This document shows, piece by piece, positions 36,901 to 39,665 of a stretch of 64,000 nt of DNA. A program made the position numbers and the translations under genes. Every line of letters begins with the position of its first letter. Position 1 is the stretch's first letter. The notes below the pieces were generated by a model that was not told where the DNA came from, did not search any database, and was given only the letters and a program-made list of their open reading frames with translations. The stretch is from the NCBI GenBank assembly GCA_020002185.1, contig JAHLWY010000285.1:62001-126000 (forward strand), in the 5' to 3' direction. The DNA is from Paraescarpia echinospica (Eukaryota; Annelida; Polychaeta; Sabellida; Siboglinidae).

Positions 36901-37626
36901 TTGTGTGTGTATTTGTGTGTGCATCTGTGTGTGTATGTGTGCGTGTGTGGTGGTGCATGCGTGCGAGCTTGAGTGCATGCATGTTTGCATTTGTATGGTG
37001 TGTGTCTATATGCATATGATTGCATGCATATAACATATTTTGATTGAGGGAAAGGTCCTTGTATAACATACGTTTTGTACATTTTAGTATTACACATTTA
37101 CTGCGTCATGTATAATATTATGGATTTTTCAGTGACTAAGATATAACGGTTCCTCTTCTGACCAACCACATTAGTATGTTGATCGCTCAATCGAGAGGAT
37201 TCACTTGATGCCATTCAAAAATTTCACTAATTTAATGTTGTCCCAGTTCACTCAACATTATCGTGACAATCCTTGTTTAGTGCAAAAGCAGAATAATTAA
37301 GTAATAATAAATAGTTGTAAGAAATGTGCTAAGCCTAAGATTCAAGCTAGTTTCCAGGAAGCCACGCTGGAAAATCAGTATGTAGGTCAGCTAAATATCC
37401 AATATAGAAGTATGAAATTTGAGGTATGACTCGTATGGAAATAGTTTTATTTCAGATTGTTTCCCATATCTATAAAAGTACAACATATTGTGTTATTTAA
37501 ATTTGCTTGTAGACGCCGGCAGTTGTTGGTGATGCTGGAGAATATTCCGAAGTGAAGGACCCAACCTCAGCACAAGAACTTCCCACTTATCAGAATGTCG
37601 CTGACGGGAATGGTGCTGGTAAATGA
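1076..37626 (+). CDS. Multi-Ig/FN3 transmembrane receptor with tyrosine-motif tail (5' end outside window)
   Basis: I join 16 exons: 1076-1384, 2043-2330, 8528-8812, 11007-11291, 13932-14216, 15460-15741, 22846-23121, 24271-24642, 25750-26025, 26309-26623, 29314-29631, 34901-35041, 35316-35334, 36256-36383, 36710-36819 and 37513-37626. Frames agree across all junctions (phase 1 up to exon 13, then 2, 1, 0), giving about 1266 residues in the window. Order: nine Ig-type domains, two FN3-type domains, one membrane helix with small-xxx-small spacing, then a basic stop-transfer segment (KQRRK) and a tail of about 110 residues with IQYESL, YASL, YEEI, YVN, YSEV and YQNV. By family knowledge this is a surface adhesion/signalling receptor that would recruit SH2 proteins. 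Odd points: exon 2 has a broken donor and exon 6 an in-frame stop; both are frame-neutral if skipped. It could be an active gene with decayed optional exons or a young pseudogene. I do not recognise a named orthologue. Confidence 0.8.
1385..2042 (+). other. Intron, no recognised content
   Basis: This is an AT-rich intron with a canonical GTGAGT donor and a TTTCAG acceptor. I see no open reading frame with family similarity and no repeat structure. Confidence 0.5.
2043..2330 (+). CDS. Receptor exon 2: Ig domain with broken splice donor
   Basis: The reading frame is intact over 96 codons with an I-set type core: Cys in LTCDI, Trp in VTWKKG and the DDGDYSC signature before the second Cys. The acceptor is normal, but the expected donor after GTTAACT reads GGGAGT at 2331, where exons 1, 3, 4 and 5 have GTGAGT or GTAAGT. 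The nearest GT dinucleotides (2335, 2341) would add 4 or 10 nt and shift the frame. Skipping the exon keeps frame. The sequence is more diverged than exons 3-5 but of the same subtype. Confidence 0.7.
2331..3060 (+). other. Intron, no recognised content
   Basis: This is the beginning of the 6.2-kb intron before exon 3. The short open frames here (for example 2817-3062) have no recognisable motif and I treat them as chance. Confidence 0.4.
3061..4790 (-). mobile_element. LINE 3' end, split by a hAT MITE
   Basis: On the minus strand, 4780 to 4334 encodes the segment that follows the reverse transcriptase in many CR1/Jockey-like LINEs: VQPLIDYGCVIWGSC, then a QYARVIL motif, then LGWLPIDVRIRYF and a Y-N-IMHGQAPAYL block. 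The 3' end is near 3061, where the minus strand reads AAATAAAGCTTTTACTACT, a LINE-like tail. The 886-bp element at 3290-4175 interrupts the 3' untranslated part, so the LINE inserted first. A tail of the same kind occurs at about 47820-47860. Confidence 0.75.
3290..4175. mobile_element. Non-autonomous hAT-like element (MITE), 886 bp
   Basis: The ends are inverted repeats: it begins CAGGGTTGGCACATTTCC and the reverse complement of its end begins CGGGTTAGCACGTTTTTCC. A perfect 8-bp duplication, TGAATACA, flanks it at 3282-3289 and 4176-4183. An 8-bp target duplication and a CAG start are hallmarks of hAT elements. The subterminal regions are rich in TACCGGTA-type motifs (TATTTACCGG repeated at both ends). 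No transposase is present. Confidence 0.85.
4990..5270 (-). mobile_element. LINE fragment (endonuclease-RT linker)
   Basis: The minus strand from 5268 reads DWFDENNMELQ, then with stops and shifts CKRKTFCIW, KWQEKAKTIQ and a HDM-NFFHA block. These match the linker seen between endonuclease and reverse transcriptase in many animal LINEs (WFDEN, EKA-IQ, D-NF). The frame is broken by several stops, so this is a dead remnant. Confidence 0.6.
5305..5470 (+). repeat. Short minisatellite, about four units
   Basis: A unit of about 45-50 bp containing ATAGAAACAGACAG, TCTCACATACAA and ACATGCACAT recurs about four times with substitutions. It is intronic, and nothing suggests function. Confidence 0.6.
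5471..6826 (+). other. Intron, no recognised content
   Basis: This is AT-rich intronic sequence. I find no coding motif, clear inverted repeats or tandem repeats in it. Confidence 0.4.
6827..6945. mobile_element. Possible Tc1/mariner-like MITE
   Basis: A left end CAGTGTGGTTGCAAAAAG preceded by TA faces a right end TTTGCAACCACAATCA. The inverted match is about 13-15 bp. The left end followed by GTATGAATGAATTAAAGGG resembles Tc1 termini. The element would be only about 120 bp, with imperfect outer ends and no clear target duplication on the right, so the call is tentative. Confidence 0.35.
7197..7420 (+). pseudogene. THAP zinc-finger remnant
   Basis: From ATG 7197 the frame reads MPYFSACGCSNTT, hits a stop, and in shifted frames continues NKSEVKQWIHNCG and then GWKQLQYNAFCLAHFEKPCF. 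The Cys-rich start, the central QWI block and the final CxxHFE-CF are the C2CH pattern of a THAP DNA-binding domain. At least one stop and two frame changes make it non-functional. THAP domains occur in host genes and in P-element and Kolobok-type transposases; sitting in an intron among other mobile DNA, a transposon origin is more likely. Confidence 0.5.
7925..8055 (-). mobile_element. CR1-like LINE 3' tail copy
   Basis: This segment matches about 16600-16720 over more than 100 bp: runs of AACAAGATTTAA, then AAGATTGCCA-CCAGA, CTCTAG-TGGCAGG, GACAAGGAAGCCTTT and GGTTTATCGAGAGTCCAAC. At 16.6-17.3 kb the same sequence is the 3' end of a recognisable CR1-like LINE on the minus strand, so this is a solo 3' truncated copy. 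Confidence 0.65.
8528..8812 (+). CDS. Receptor exon 3: Ig domain, duplicated type
   Basis: The exon is 285 nt, phase 1-1, with acceptor GTTACAG and donor GTAAGT. The core shows Cys in LTCDI, Trp in VTWQKG, the SLDHSRDDGNYSC signature and a C-terminal strand ending LLVN. It is nearly identical to exons 4 and 5 in protein and nucleotide sequence and shares with them the last 14 bases or so of the upstream intron (TGTGTCTGTTACAG). Confidence 0.9.
8912..9656. repeat. Pentanucleotide satellite (GTGTA/GTGCA)n, about 745 bp
   Basis: This is an almost uninterrupted array of 5-bp units, mainly GTGTA and GTGCA, with interspersed ATTGCCGTGT variants that recur at intervals and suggest a higher-order unit. 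Because 5 and 3 share no factor and the unit has no stop on the minus strand, long artefactual open frames (a THLHCTTLHY-like peptide) exist there. It starts about 100 bp after exon 3. Confidence 0.95.
9657..10490 (+). other. Intron, no recognised content
   Basis: AT-rich intronic sequence; no motif-bearing frame or clear repeat was seen. Confidence 0.4.
10551..10640. repeat. (CA)n microsatellite
   Basis: A GCACGCATG-type run leads into an uninterrupted CA dinucleotide tract ending near 10640. Short His/Thr-rich frames across it are artefacts. Confidence 0.95.
11007..11291 (+). CDS. Receptor exon 4: Ig domain, duplicated type
   Basis: The exon is 285 nt, phase 1-1, with acceptor GTTACAG and donor GTAAGT. 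The domain matches exon 3 except at scattered positions (AKS for GQS, DFTAS for DITAG, NYSCNATN before the last strand). Cys, Trp and Cys core residues are intact. The asparagine after the second cysteine creates an NAT glycosylation sequon that exons 3 and 5 lack. Confidence 0.9.
11292..12300 (+). other. Intron, no recognised content
   Basis: AT-rich intron without recognisable coding or repeat structure apart from short T runs and a TGTGTGCATG-type patch near 11970. Confidence 0.4.
12310..12966 (+). repeat. Diverged tandem duplication, about 330-bp unit
   Basis: Two adjacent copies, about 12313-12612 and 12645-12965, share in order: GACAAACAA-TTG-ATTTCACAT, AAAACATTG, GTTTCACCTATCT, AATTATGACAT, ATTCAAATA, CCTCA-TTGCT, GTGTGGCTG/GTTTGGCTGGAT and CCCCAACTTT. 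The copies differ substantially, so the duplication is old. Confidence 0.65.
13230..13885 (-). mobile_element. LINE 3' end (post-RT region)
   Basis: Minus-strand translation gives a nearly continuous LINE C-terminus: ALTWQACNKLDHVWKANI, TVESILLYSAATWTL, LDGSYTRMLRN, LTNEELYGHV, LQLAGHCYCNTEEPVSTF, ILWTPTHGKKNRGK, and after a stop DLPSLMNDQPIWKWLI. This is the well-known LINE tail with the A-GHC and WTPTHG blocks. It ends only about 50 bp before exon 5, so the insertion nearly abuts the acceptor. Confidence 0.8.
13932..14216 (+). CDS. Receptor exon 5: Ig domain, duplicated type
   Basis: The exon is 285 nt, phase 1-1, with acceptor GTTATAG and donor GTAAGT. The core Cys, Trp and Cys are intact (LTCDI, VTWQNG, DDGDYSC). 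It differs from exon 3 at about ten residues. The intron bases just before it (TGTGTCTGTTATAG) match those before exons 3 and 4. Confidence 0.9.
14430..15000 (-). mobile_element. Possible LINE remnant
   Basis: Minus-strand frames contain KLKERELIKELLSLW near 14905-14950 and a TYDHQSLDILLADKT stretch near 14650-14705, which resemble the region after a LINE reverse transcriptase, but no diagnostic motif is intact. The call is weak. Confidence 0.3.
15460..15741 (+). CDS. Receptor exon 6: Ig domain with in-frame stop
   Basis: The exon is 282 nt, phase 1-1, with acceptor TTGTAG and donor GTAAGT. It reads as a good Ig domain with Cys in IRCQS, Trp in VTWKKGGD, the DAGEYTC signature and a VSVQLKVW last strand. 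Codon 15615-15617 is TGA, between KHFD and GTVEKPSL, in the C'-E region. Everything after it stays in frame and conserved, so the stop looks recent. Skipping the exon keeps frame. Selenocysteine is improbable because no selenoprotein has this context. Confidence 0.75.
15843..15975. repeat. AT-rich hairpin (inverted repeat about 30 bp plus TA core)
   Basis: TATCTTTACCATCCCATATC at the left is mirrored by GATATGGGATGGTAAAGATA at the right, and the arms extend through ATATATATAAACT/AGTTTATATATAT into a long TA core. The structure can fold into a near-perfect hairpin. It lies just after exon 6. Confidence 0.85.
16020..16540 (+). repeat. Dispersed repeat family, copy A (about 520 bp)
   Basis: This stretch is related along its length to 27850-28395: both contain GTGCAGT/GCGCAGT with GAGTGCAAGG, GTGCTTTGC, CAGGC-TTCTTC, GTGGC-ACA, GAGAATGAAA-like and GATGCTATCTTA blocks and end near TATCTGCA-GGT. 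No coding frame is shared. Probably a non-autonomous element. Confidence 0.6.
16590..17720 (-). mobile_element. CR1-like LINE, reverse transcriptase C-terminus and 3' end
   Basis: On the minus strand, the LKFADDTKVFRTVKTDAD region (about 17535-17480) holds the RT catalytic box, followed by LAKLIKWSEKWQMLFNFGKC, and then an open frame from 17327 to 16842 with KEKDLGVIVSAHV, ILGLIMRNI, VRPYIEYCLQAWRPY, ERVQRRPTKMI and LTTLETGRLRGDQI. That order is typical of CR1-clade ORF2. The 3' end runs to about 16600. The frame between the RT box and 17327 is interrupted by a stop, so the copy is dead. Confidence 0.85.
17720..17965. repeat. Dispersed intronic repeat with 60-bp tandem unit
   Basis: This contains two adjacent copies of the block AATCTGTAATTGGTCACTGG followed by CAGAGGCTTGGGTCA. 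The same block and its flanks (CATCTGTCACA upstream, CCCCTG-ACAGTTG downstream) recur at about 18895-18960, 19836-19900 and 30425-30700. It is a local non-coding repeat family shared among introns of this gene. Confidence 0.6.
18485..18760 (-). mobile_element. LINE reverse transcriptase fragment
   Basis: The minus strand encodes MYVLLYADDTRMI, which contains the Y-A-D-D catalytic box of a non-LTR reverse transcriptase, preceded by an acidic LSDDDVDIYL stretch. Nothing recognisable continues downstream, so only about 80 residues survive. Confidence 0.65.
18895..19220. repeat. Dispersed intronic repeat, second segment
   Basis: Positions 18905-18960 match 30425-30480, and 19145-19220 (AACATGTCAACATTTTACTT, CCTTAATGATCTGTAACTA, GATTCACCAAAAAA) match 31366-31445. 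The same two modules therefore occur in the same order in two introns of the receptor gene, about 12 kb apart. Confidence 0.6.
19216..19611 (-). other. Unassigned cysteine-rich open frame
   Basis: A 131-codon minus-strand frame contains clustered cysteines (LPCRCEK, SCDVYCEQ, ACISYCCRFC). I recognise no family, it has no obvious splice context, and it lies between LINE fragments. It may be chance or the remnant of a mobile ORF. Confidence 0.2.
19783..21760 (-). mobile_element. CR1-like LINE 5' half: SGNH-type ORF1 end, endonuclease, linker
   Basis: Minus strand, reading down from 21749: YGRLVRTLKEACIGHIVLSG, then GVSFIDMWASFVG and MSDGLHLTGKGAAVLG, the DGLHL-G signature of the SGNH esterase domain found in ORF1 of CR1/L2-type LINEs. 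Next comes the endonuclease, with NARSI-like and GLVYRSPNI blocks and a DFNHHIFSGNNY motif with the usual Gly changed (CDFN). After that 20536-20201 holds VPLKSKGND, YKEALNIATTEIRKSK and KLANYIKKG, the linker before RT. Several stops break the frames. The last 40 bp (near 19783-19815) match 17570-17612, linking it to the CR1-like 3' half there. Confidence 0.75.
21895..22120. repeat. 140-bp perfect palindrome with adjoining AT palindrome
   Basis: 21981-22120 is a perfect inverted repeat: ACTATTACATGTAAAATGG at the left edge and CCATTTTACATGTAATAGT at the right edge, with 70-bp arms meeting in a TA core at 22050/22051. Immediately upstream, 21895-21945 is a second palindrome of TATA and AGATATATATCT. 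Such structures extrude as cruciforms and often arise by snap-back synthesis. Confidence 0.95.
22121..22845 (+). other. Intron before exon 7, no recognised content
   Basis: AT-rich intron ending in the acceptor ACATTAG. No coding motif or repeat was seen. Confidence 0.4.
22846..23121 (+). CDS. Receptor exon 7: Ig domain
   Basis: The exon is 276 nt, phase 1-1. The core shows Cys in LTCRAP, Trp in SWFYWC and KDSGKYSC before the second Cys. The donor is CAAG|GTTGGT, weaker than the many CAAG|GTGAGT copies in the array that follows. Reading on past the donor in frame meets TGA within three codons, so use of any later donor would truncate the protein. Confidence 0.85.
23122..24068. repeat. Minisatellite of splice-donor-like units, about 22 bp each
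   Basis: The unit is close to GTGACAGTGCAAGGTGAGT followed by GACT, repeated about 40 times with variants such as GTGACATTGCAAG, CAATGTGGGCGAATGT and shortened units. The unit matches the exon 7/intron boundary (GTGACAGCGCAAGGTTGGT), so the array appears to have grown from the real splice site. By hand count about 25 units carry AAGGTGAGT, a consensus 5' splice site. Confidence 0.95.
24271..24642 (+). CDS. Receptor exon 8: extended Ig-like domain
   Basis: The exon is 372 nt, phase 1-1, with acceptor CATACAG and donor GTAAGT. The domain is longer than usual (124 codons): Cys in MTCTVSG, Trp in VQWRKDGV, DGKYTC before the second Cys, and an extra loop of about 25 residues between the D and E strands that includes a second cysteine (FTCNN). 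The long loop and extra cysteine are unlike the other Ig exons. Confidence 0.85.
24643..25749 (+). other. Intron with a segment related to the intron before exon 6
   Basis: About 25265-25375 (TACTGGTAGTTGTCTTAAGA, then AAAAAGAATAC and ACCATCCA) resembles 15080-15180 (TAGCGGTAGTTGTCTGATAA, AAAAAGAATAC, ACCACCCA). This may be a shared repeat or old exon-intron duplication. Nothing else was recognised. Confidence 0.35.
25750..26025 (+). CDS. Receptor exon 9: Ig domain
   Basis: The exon is 276 nt, phase 1-1, with acceptor TTCACAG and donor GTAAGA. The core shows Cys in DIVCSVC, Trp in LTWTFN and Cys in SSECTASN, which replaces the usual Y-x-C with S-x-C. It is the membrane-proximal Ig domain and leads directly into the FN3 exons. 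Confidence 0.85.
26309..26623 (+). CDS. Receptor exon 10: fibronectin type III domain
   Basis: The exon is 315 nt, phase 1-1. It has the classic FN3 pattern: PPKKPLEFTV start, LTLHWRPGFDGG with the conserved Trp, VFILQYR strand, then VIGLQPETEYVFILYAEN with the conserved Leu and Tyr. The acceptor is TTTTAG and the donor GTAAAA. Confidence 0.9.
26880..27310 (+). mobile_element. Probable LINE 3' untranslated tail
   Basis: The segment ends in AAAATAAAATTTGATTTGA followed by repeats of TTTGATTTGA, a common LINE 3' terminus, after a GC-richer stretch (CATGCCACGTGGCCCCATG). No coding remnant precedes it, so the call rests on the tail alone. Confidence 0.4.
27850..28395 (+). repeat. Dispersed repeat family, copy B
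   Basis: This is the counterpart of 16020-16540, sharing the same ordered blocks from GCGCAGTGCATGAGTGCAAG to TATCTGCAAGGTGGCACCAG. The two copies sit in different introns of the same gene. Confidence 0.6.
28950..29115 (-). mobile_element. Possible LINE 3' fragment
   Basis: Minus-strand peptides LRWRDHVRCLRST and KWRQIVKRAEQTIQYRLNPI resemble the last part of LINE ORF2. No diagnostic domain survives. Confidence 0.3.
29314..29631 (+). CDS. Receptor exon 11: FN3-like domain
   Basis: The exon is 318 nt, phase 1-1, with acceptor GAACAG and donor GTGCTG. It reads APQVNILSVTVKED at the start, a Trp in MTVTWTYKG, a basic loop WRRRRST, VVIHYEKDGG and KYSIWLTVYEG, which fits a divergent FN3 fold. 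The run of arginines in the B-C loop is unusual. It joins in frame to the membrane exon. Confidence 0.75.
29632..30400 (+). other. Intron, no recognised content
   Basis: The first part of the 5.3-kb intron between the FN3 and membrane exons. No motif-bearing frame or repeat was recognised. Confidence 0.4.
30400..31530. repeat. Dispersed intronic repeat modules (second set)
   Basis: 30425-30700 shares CTGTCACATGCAGAGTCTGT, AATCTGTAATTGGTCACTGG and CCCCTGTTAAACTGGACAG with 17.7-17.96, 18.9 and 19.84-19.9 kb. 31366-31445 matches 19145-19220, and CCAAAGGACTTCATGGCC near 31465 matches 20265. The module order is similar in both introns, with CR1-like LINE sequence nearby, so part of this may be LINE 3' UTR. 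Confidence 0.5.
31770..32820 (-). mobile_element. Mobile PIN/FEN1-like ORF remnant with Cys-rich C-terminus (middle and C-terminal part)
   Basis: The minus strand from 32808 reads NNHEEADTLMICQAVFVAQR, then MFFSPDTDVLLLIIANYDLW, and further down a QLTPTTTDILPAPKTILR block followed by Cys-rich residues (ARTCNAQTFAC with shifts). HEEADT and SPDTDVL are diagnostic of a widespread uncharacterised ORF family in invertebrate genomes whose domain resembles a PIN/FEN1-type nuclease; the end normally carries a CXC-type cysteine cluster. Frameshifts and stops mark it as dead. Family identity is from memory of these motifs. Confidence 0.6.
32895..33620 (+). mobile_element. Same mobile PIN/FEN1-like family, N-terminal part, opposite strand
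   Basis: The plus strand reads IRDNTVDMRETIDLYGRLMV, YEFTLTQRAMFAPSGSMLPC and KSKLVHVLEQL, then in another frame IHKVMDLIRGYDEIILVFDT, and near 33525 QAVLVAQRSPREDVEL. These are the N-terminal and nuclease-start blocks of the family. The last block repeats one in the minus-strand piece at about 32640, so the two are separate copies or an inverted rearrangement. An internal deletion joins the VFDT and QAV blocks. Confidence 0.6.
33625..34900 (+). other. Intron, no recognised content
   Basis: The rest of the intron before the membrane exon, with a short (TAA)n at about 34847-34861. Nothing coding was recognised. Confidence 0.4.
34901..35041 (+). CDS. Receptor exon 12: transmembrane segment
   Basis: The exon is 141 nt, phase 1-1. 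It encodes a short juxtamembrane DSGGINSDK, then about 25 hydrophobic residues (TTVVIVSVLLVGILVGVVIG and on to CII), then SKQRRKPAVHS, a basic stop-transfer signal that puts the C-terminus in the cytoplasm. The G-I-L-V-G and G-V-V-I-G spacings are GxxxG-type helix-packing motifs. The donor is GTCTGA. Confidence 0.9.
35316..35334 (+). CDS. Receptor exon 13: 19-nt microexon
   Basis: ACGATGCACCTGAAATCAG is flanked by TTTCAG and GTAATT and encodes DDAPEI plus two bases of the next codon. Its entry phase (1) and exit phase (2) fit exons 12 and 14 exactly, which supports it as real. Leaving it out would shift the tail frame. Confidence 0.75.
36000..36200. repeat. Imperfect (TGTA/TGCA)n repeat
   Basis: Intronic run of ATGTATGTATGCGTGTGT-type sequence between exons 13 and 14, with no coding content. 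Confidence 0.7.
36256..36383 (+). CDS. Receptor exon 14: cytoplasmic tail with ITIM-like motif
   Basis: The exon is 128 nt, entry phase 2, exit phase 1. It encodes SDTRIQNATPQRTNNATQF and then GDNIQYESLRDG. IQYESL fits the ITIM pattern [ILVS]xYxx[ILV] and also a generic YxxL. The acceptor is TTACAG and the donor GTATGC. Confidence 0.85.
36565..36680. repeat. (CA)n and (GCAC)n simple repeat
   Basis: CACACACGCACG, CATGCACGCACG and (CA)n stretches lie just upstream of exon 15. A (TG)n stretch at about 36880-36975 follows the same exon on its other side. Confidence 0.85.
36710..36819 (+). CDS. Receptor exon 15: cytoplasmic tail with YASL, YEEI and YVN motifs
   Basis: The exon is 110 nt, entry phase 1, exit phase 0. 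It encodes GVYASLDKPEG, then AASYEEIRTDRPG and HAYVN. Phospho-YEEI is the textbook high-affinity ligand of Src-family SH2 domains, and Y-x-N is the Grb2 SH2 pattern. The acceptor CAAAG lacks a strong pyrimidine run next to it, but the frame match on both sides is exact. Confidence 0.85.
36820..37512 (+). other. Last intron, TG-rich start
   Basis: After the GTATGT donor comes a (TG)n-like stretch to about 36975 and then ordinary AT-rich sequence up to the acceptor TTGTAG. Nothing coding was recognised. Confidence 0.5.
37513..37626 (+). CDS. Receptor exon 16: C-terminal tail with YSEV and YQNV, stop codon
   Basis: Entered in phase 0, this exon encodes TPAVVGDAGEYSEVKD, then ELPTYQNVADG and ends GAGK with TGA at 37624-37626. 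YQNV fits the Grb2-type Y-x-N pattern; with YVNTP formed across the exon 15/16 junction there are two such sites. The 3' untranslated region is immediately invaded by a MITE, and no AATAAA lies in the next kilobase that I could find. Confidence 0.85.
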   Translation, partial: TPAVVGDAGEYSEVKDPTSAQELPTYQNVADGNGAGK

Positions 37627-37648
37627 GTGAACTGGTGACAGTGCCATA

Positions 37649-38027
37649 CAGTGGCGTAGGAATGAAATTCATATTGGGGGTCTACCGGAGCTTCAGCACC
37701 ACTGAAGAATGTTCGCCCCCGCATATCTTCACATCTTCCTTCACCTTGTGGCTGTGTCGGTTGGCACGACTGTGACATCGGAAGATGGGGGAGGGGGTAC
37801 TGTTGTCAATTTGTTAACGTCGCGCCGCCTATTACAGGGAGGGGGGTAGAAAACCATGTCAGTCGACAAAATACACATTAATCGTCTCATAAAATGTAGA
37901 TTTCCACCCCCATTGACGCTCGCTACAAAAACAAACATTCACGCTCACATTTAATGGGGGGCAGAACCATATGCCTGCCCCCGGAGAAATTCAAGGGGCA
38001 GTTGCCCCCCCTATTCCCGTGCCTATG
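37649..38027. mobile_element. hAT-like MITE 22 bp after the stop codon
   Basis: It begins CAGTGGCGTAGGAA and ends near TTCCCGTGCCTATG; the inner ends carry GGGGG-rich and CCCCC-rich inverted stretches. The flanking 8-mers GTGCCATA (37641-37648) and GCGCCATA (38028-38035) match at seven of eight bases, as expected for a hAT target duplication. CAGTGGCGTAG is a common hAT terminus. It probably forms part of the receptor mRNA 3' UTR. Confidence 0.65.
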
Positions 38028-38084
38028 GCGCCATACCTTGTATGTTCACATTCATAAACGTTTAAACATTTTTACGGCATTTGC

Positions 38085-38240
38085 TTCACTCCCTCCCTCC
38101 ATCCCTCCCTCACTCACTCACTCACTCACTCACTCACTCACTCACTCACTCACTCACTCACTCACTCACTCACTCCCTCCCTCCCTCTCTCCCCCCTCTT
38201 TCTCTCCACCTCTCTCTTTATATATATATATATATAATGT
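38085..38240. repeat. (CTCA)n microsatellite with CTCC and TA tails
   Basis: CTCCCTCC leads into about 17 tandem CTCA/TCAC units (38106-38176), then CCCTCCCT, then a (TA)n tract. Ser/His-rich open frames across it are artefacts. Confidence 0.95.
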
Positions 38241-38329
38241 ATACATTATATATATACATTATATATATACGTACTTGTATCATTACTTAATGTGTGCTTC
38301 ATGAATTAAGAGCTTTATGACTGATGGGT

Positions 38330-39665
38330 TTCTACCTGAGTCAATGATGTCAGTGTCAGTTGTACTTGTACTAGTTAATAAGGACAAAGCTGCCCAAATC
38401 TCATCCAAAGATAAGTACCGTCCGATTGCATTATTGATATGTACTTAGATTCTAATCCAAACCATGCAGTTTGGTTTTAAGAGGAAATATGGAACAGATC
38501 AGTGTATATATGTGTTAAACGAAATTATTGACTTGTACAGATCTCTTCGCGGTAATGTATTTGTATGTTTCCTAGATGCCAGTAAGGCTTTATATATATA
38601 TATATATATATATTATTACGTGTATTAATTTTCTAGTATAATAATCAGGTCATGTATTAAGTGGTGGAATATATACTCTACTAAATTTAAAGTAACTAAT
38701 GGTGTTAGGCACTTAGATATCATCTCTGTTTTTTCAATGTGTATGTAGATGAATTAAATGAATAACTTAAACCATATAATGTTGGTTAATTTTGCTAACG
38801 CCATCGTCAGCTGGGTTACATCAACTGTTACATGTATGTGAGGAATTTGCAGTAAGTCATGATGTCAAATATAAATTAAAAAAACTGCCAGTATGATATT
38901 GAGATCTAAGATTCTAAAGGATGTTATATTCTTGACTTCAAACTAAGTGGGGTCATACTAAATGATGTATCAACGTATACGTATCTTGATCATTTCATCA
39001 TAGAAGACCTCTCTCATGATGCAACTTATACAGCGTAAATTGTATATATGCTCAATAGAGGTGAAACTCACATTGTGTCGGACATAATATTGTTTACCTA
39101 TGTATCCTGTGCAATTATGGTATAATTGTAATACATTAATTACAAGTGACATTTCATAATATTTTCAAGCTGTTCCTTGGTGTATCTAAGATGAAAGTAC
39201 TAATTTTATGCCCCCTATCTGATGTTCACTGCTGCTAATCTGTAAGAAAGAACCTGATATATCGCTTTATGCATAGACTTGATTGTTCAGTTAATTATAT
39301 TATGAGCTTGCGATATTCATCCAGAATACGTGAACACTGGAACAAGTTACTATATCTGAATATTTGAGATCACTATAAAATGTATTCAAGGCGTGTACGA
39401 ATGTAGTTAGAATTGTTTATAATTGGAGACAAAAATAAGAAACAATATTAGTATTATAATGTAAGCCAGCCTAGACGAGTGGGGCTGAGTGGACATTGGA
39501 AGTAACTCACCTAATTGTAACAATGTTTTTTTTTATCTAAGGTCAGAAAATAAATGTTACTTAACTATAATTTTATGTATAATCTTCACTGTAAGCGGGA
39601 CAACAACGTATGGATCCCAGTTTCATGTATGTATATGTCTGGAATAAAGCTATTGAATTGAATAC
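38330..39665 (+). mobile_element. LINE remnant (RT core to 3' end)
   Basis: The plus strand shows, in shifting frames, KDKAAQISSKDKYRPIAL, then MQFGFKRKYGTDQCIYVLNE and VFVCFLDASKA, the RT motifs with the FLDASKAFD block cut short by a (TA)n. Further on are GVILNDVSTYTYLDHFIIED and CID...LIVQLII, YSSRIREHWNKLLYL, the usual C-terminal blocks. It ends in GGAATAAAGCTATTGAATTG at about 39640-39660. Many stops make it dead. Confidence 0.7.
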
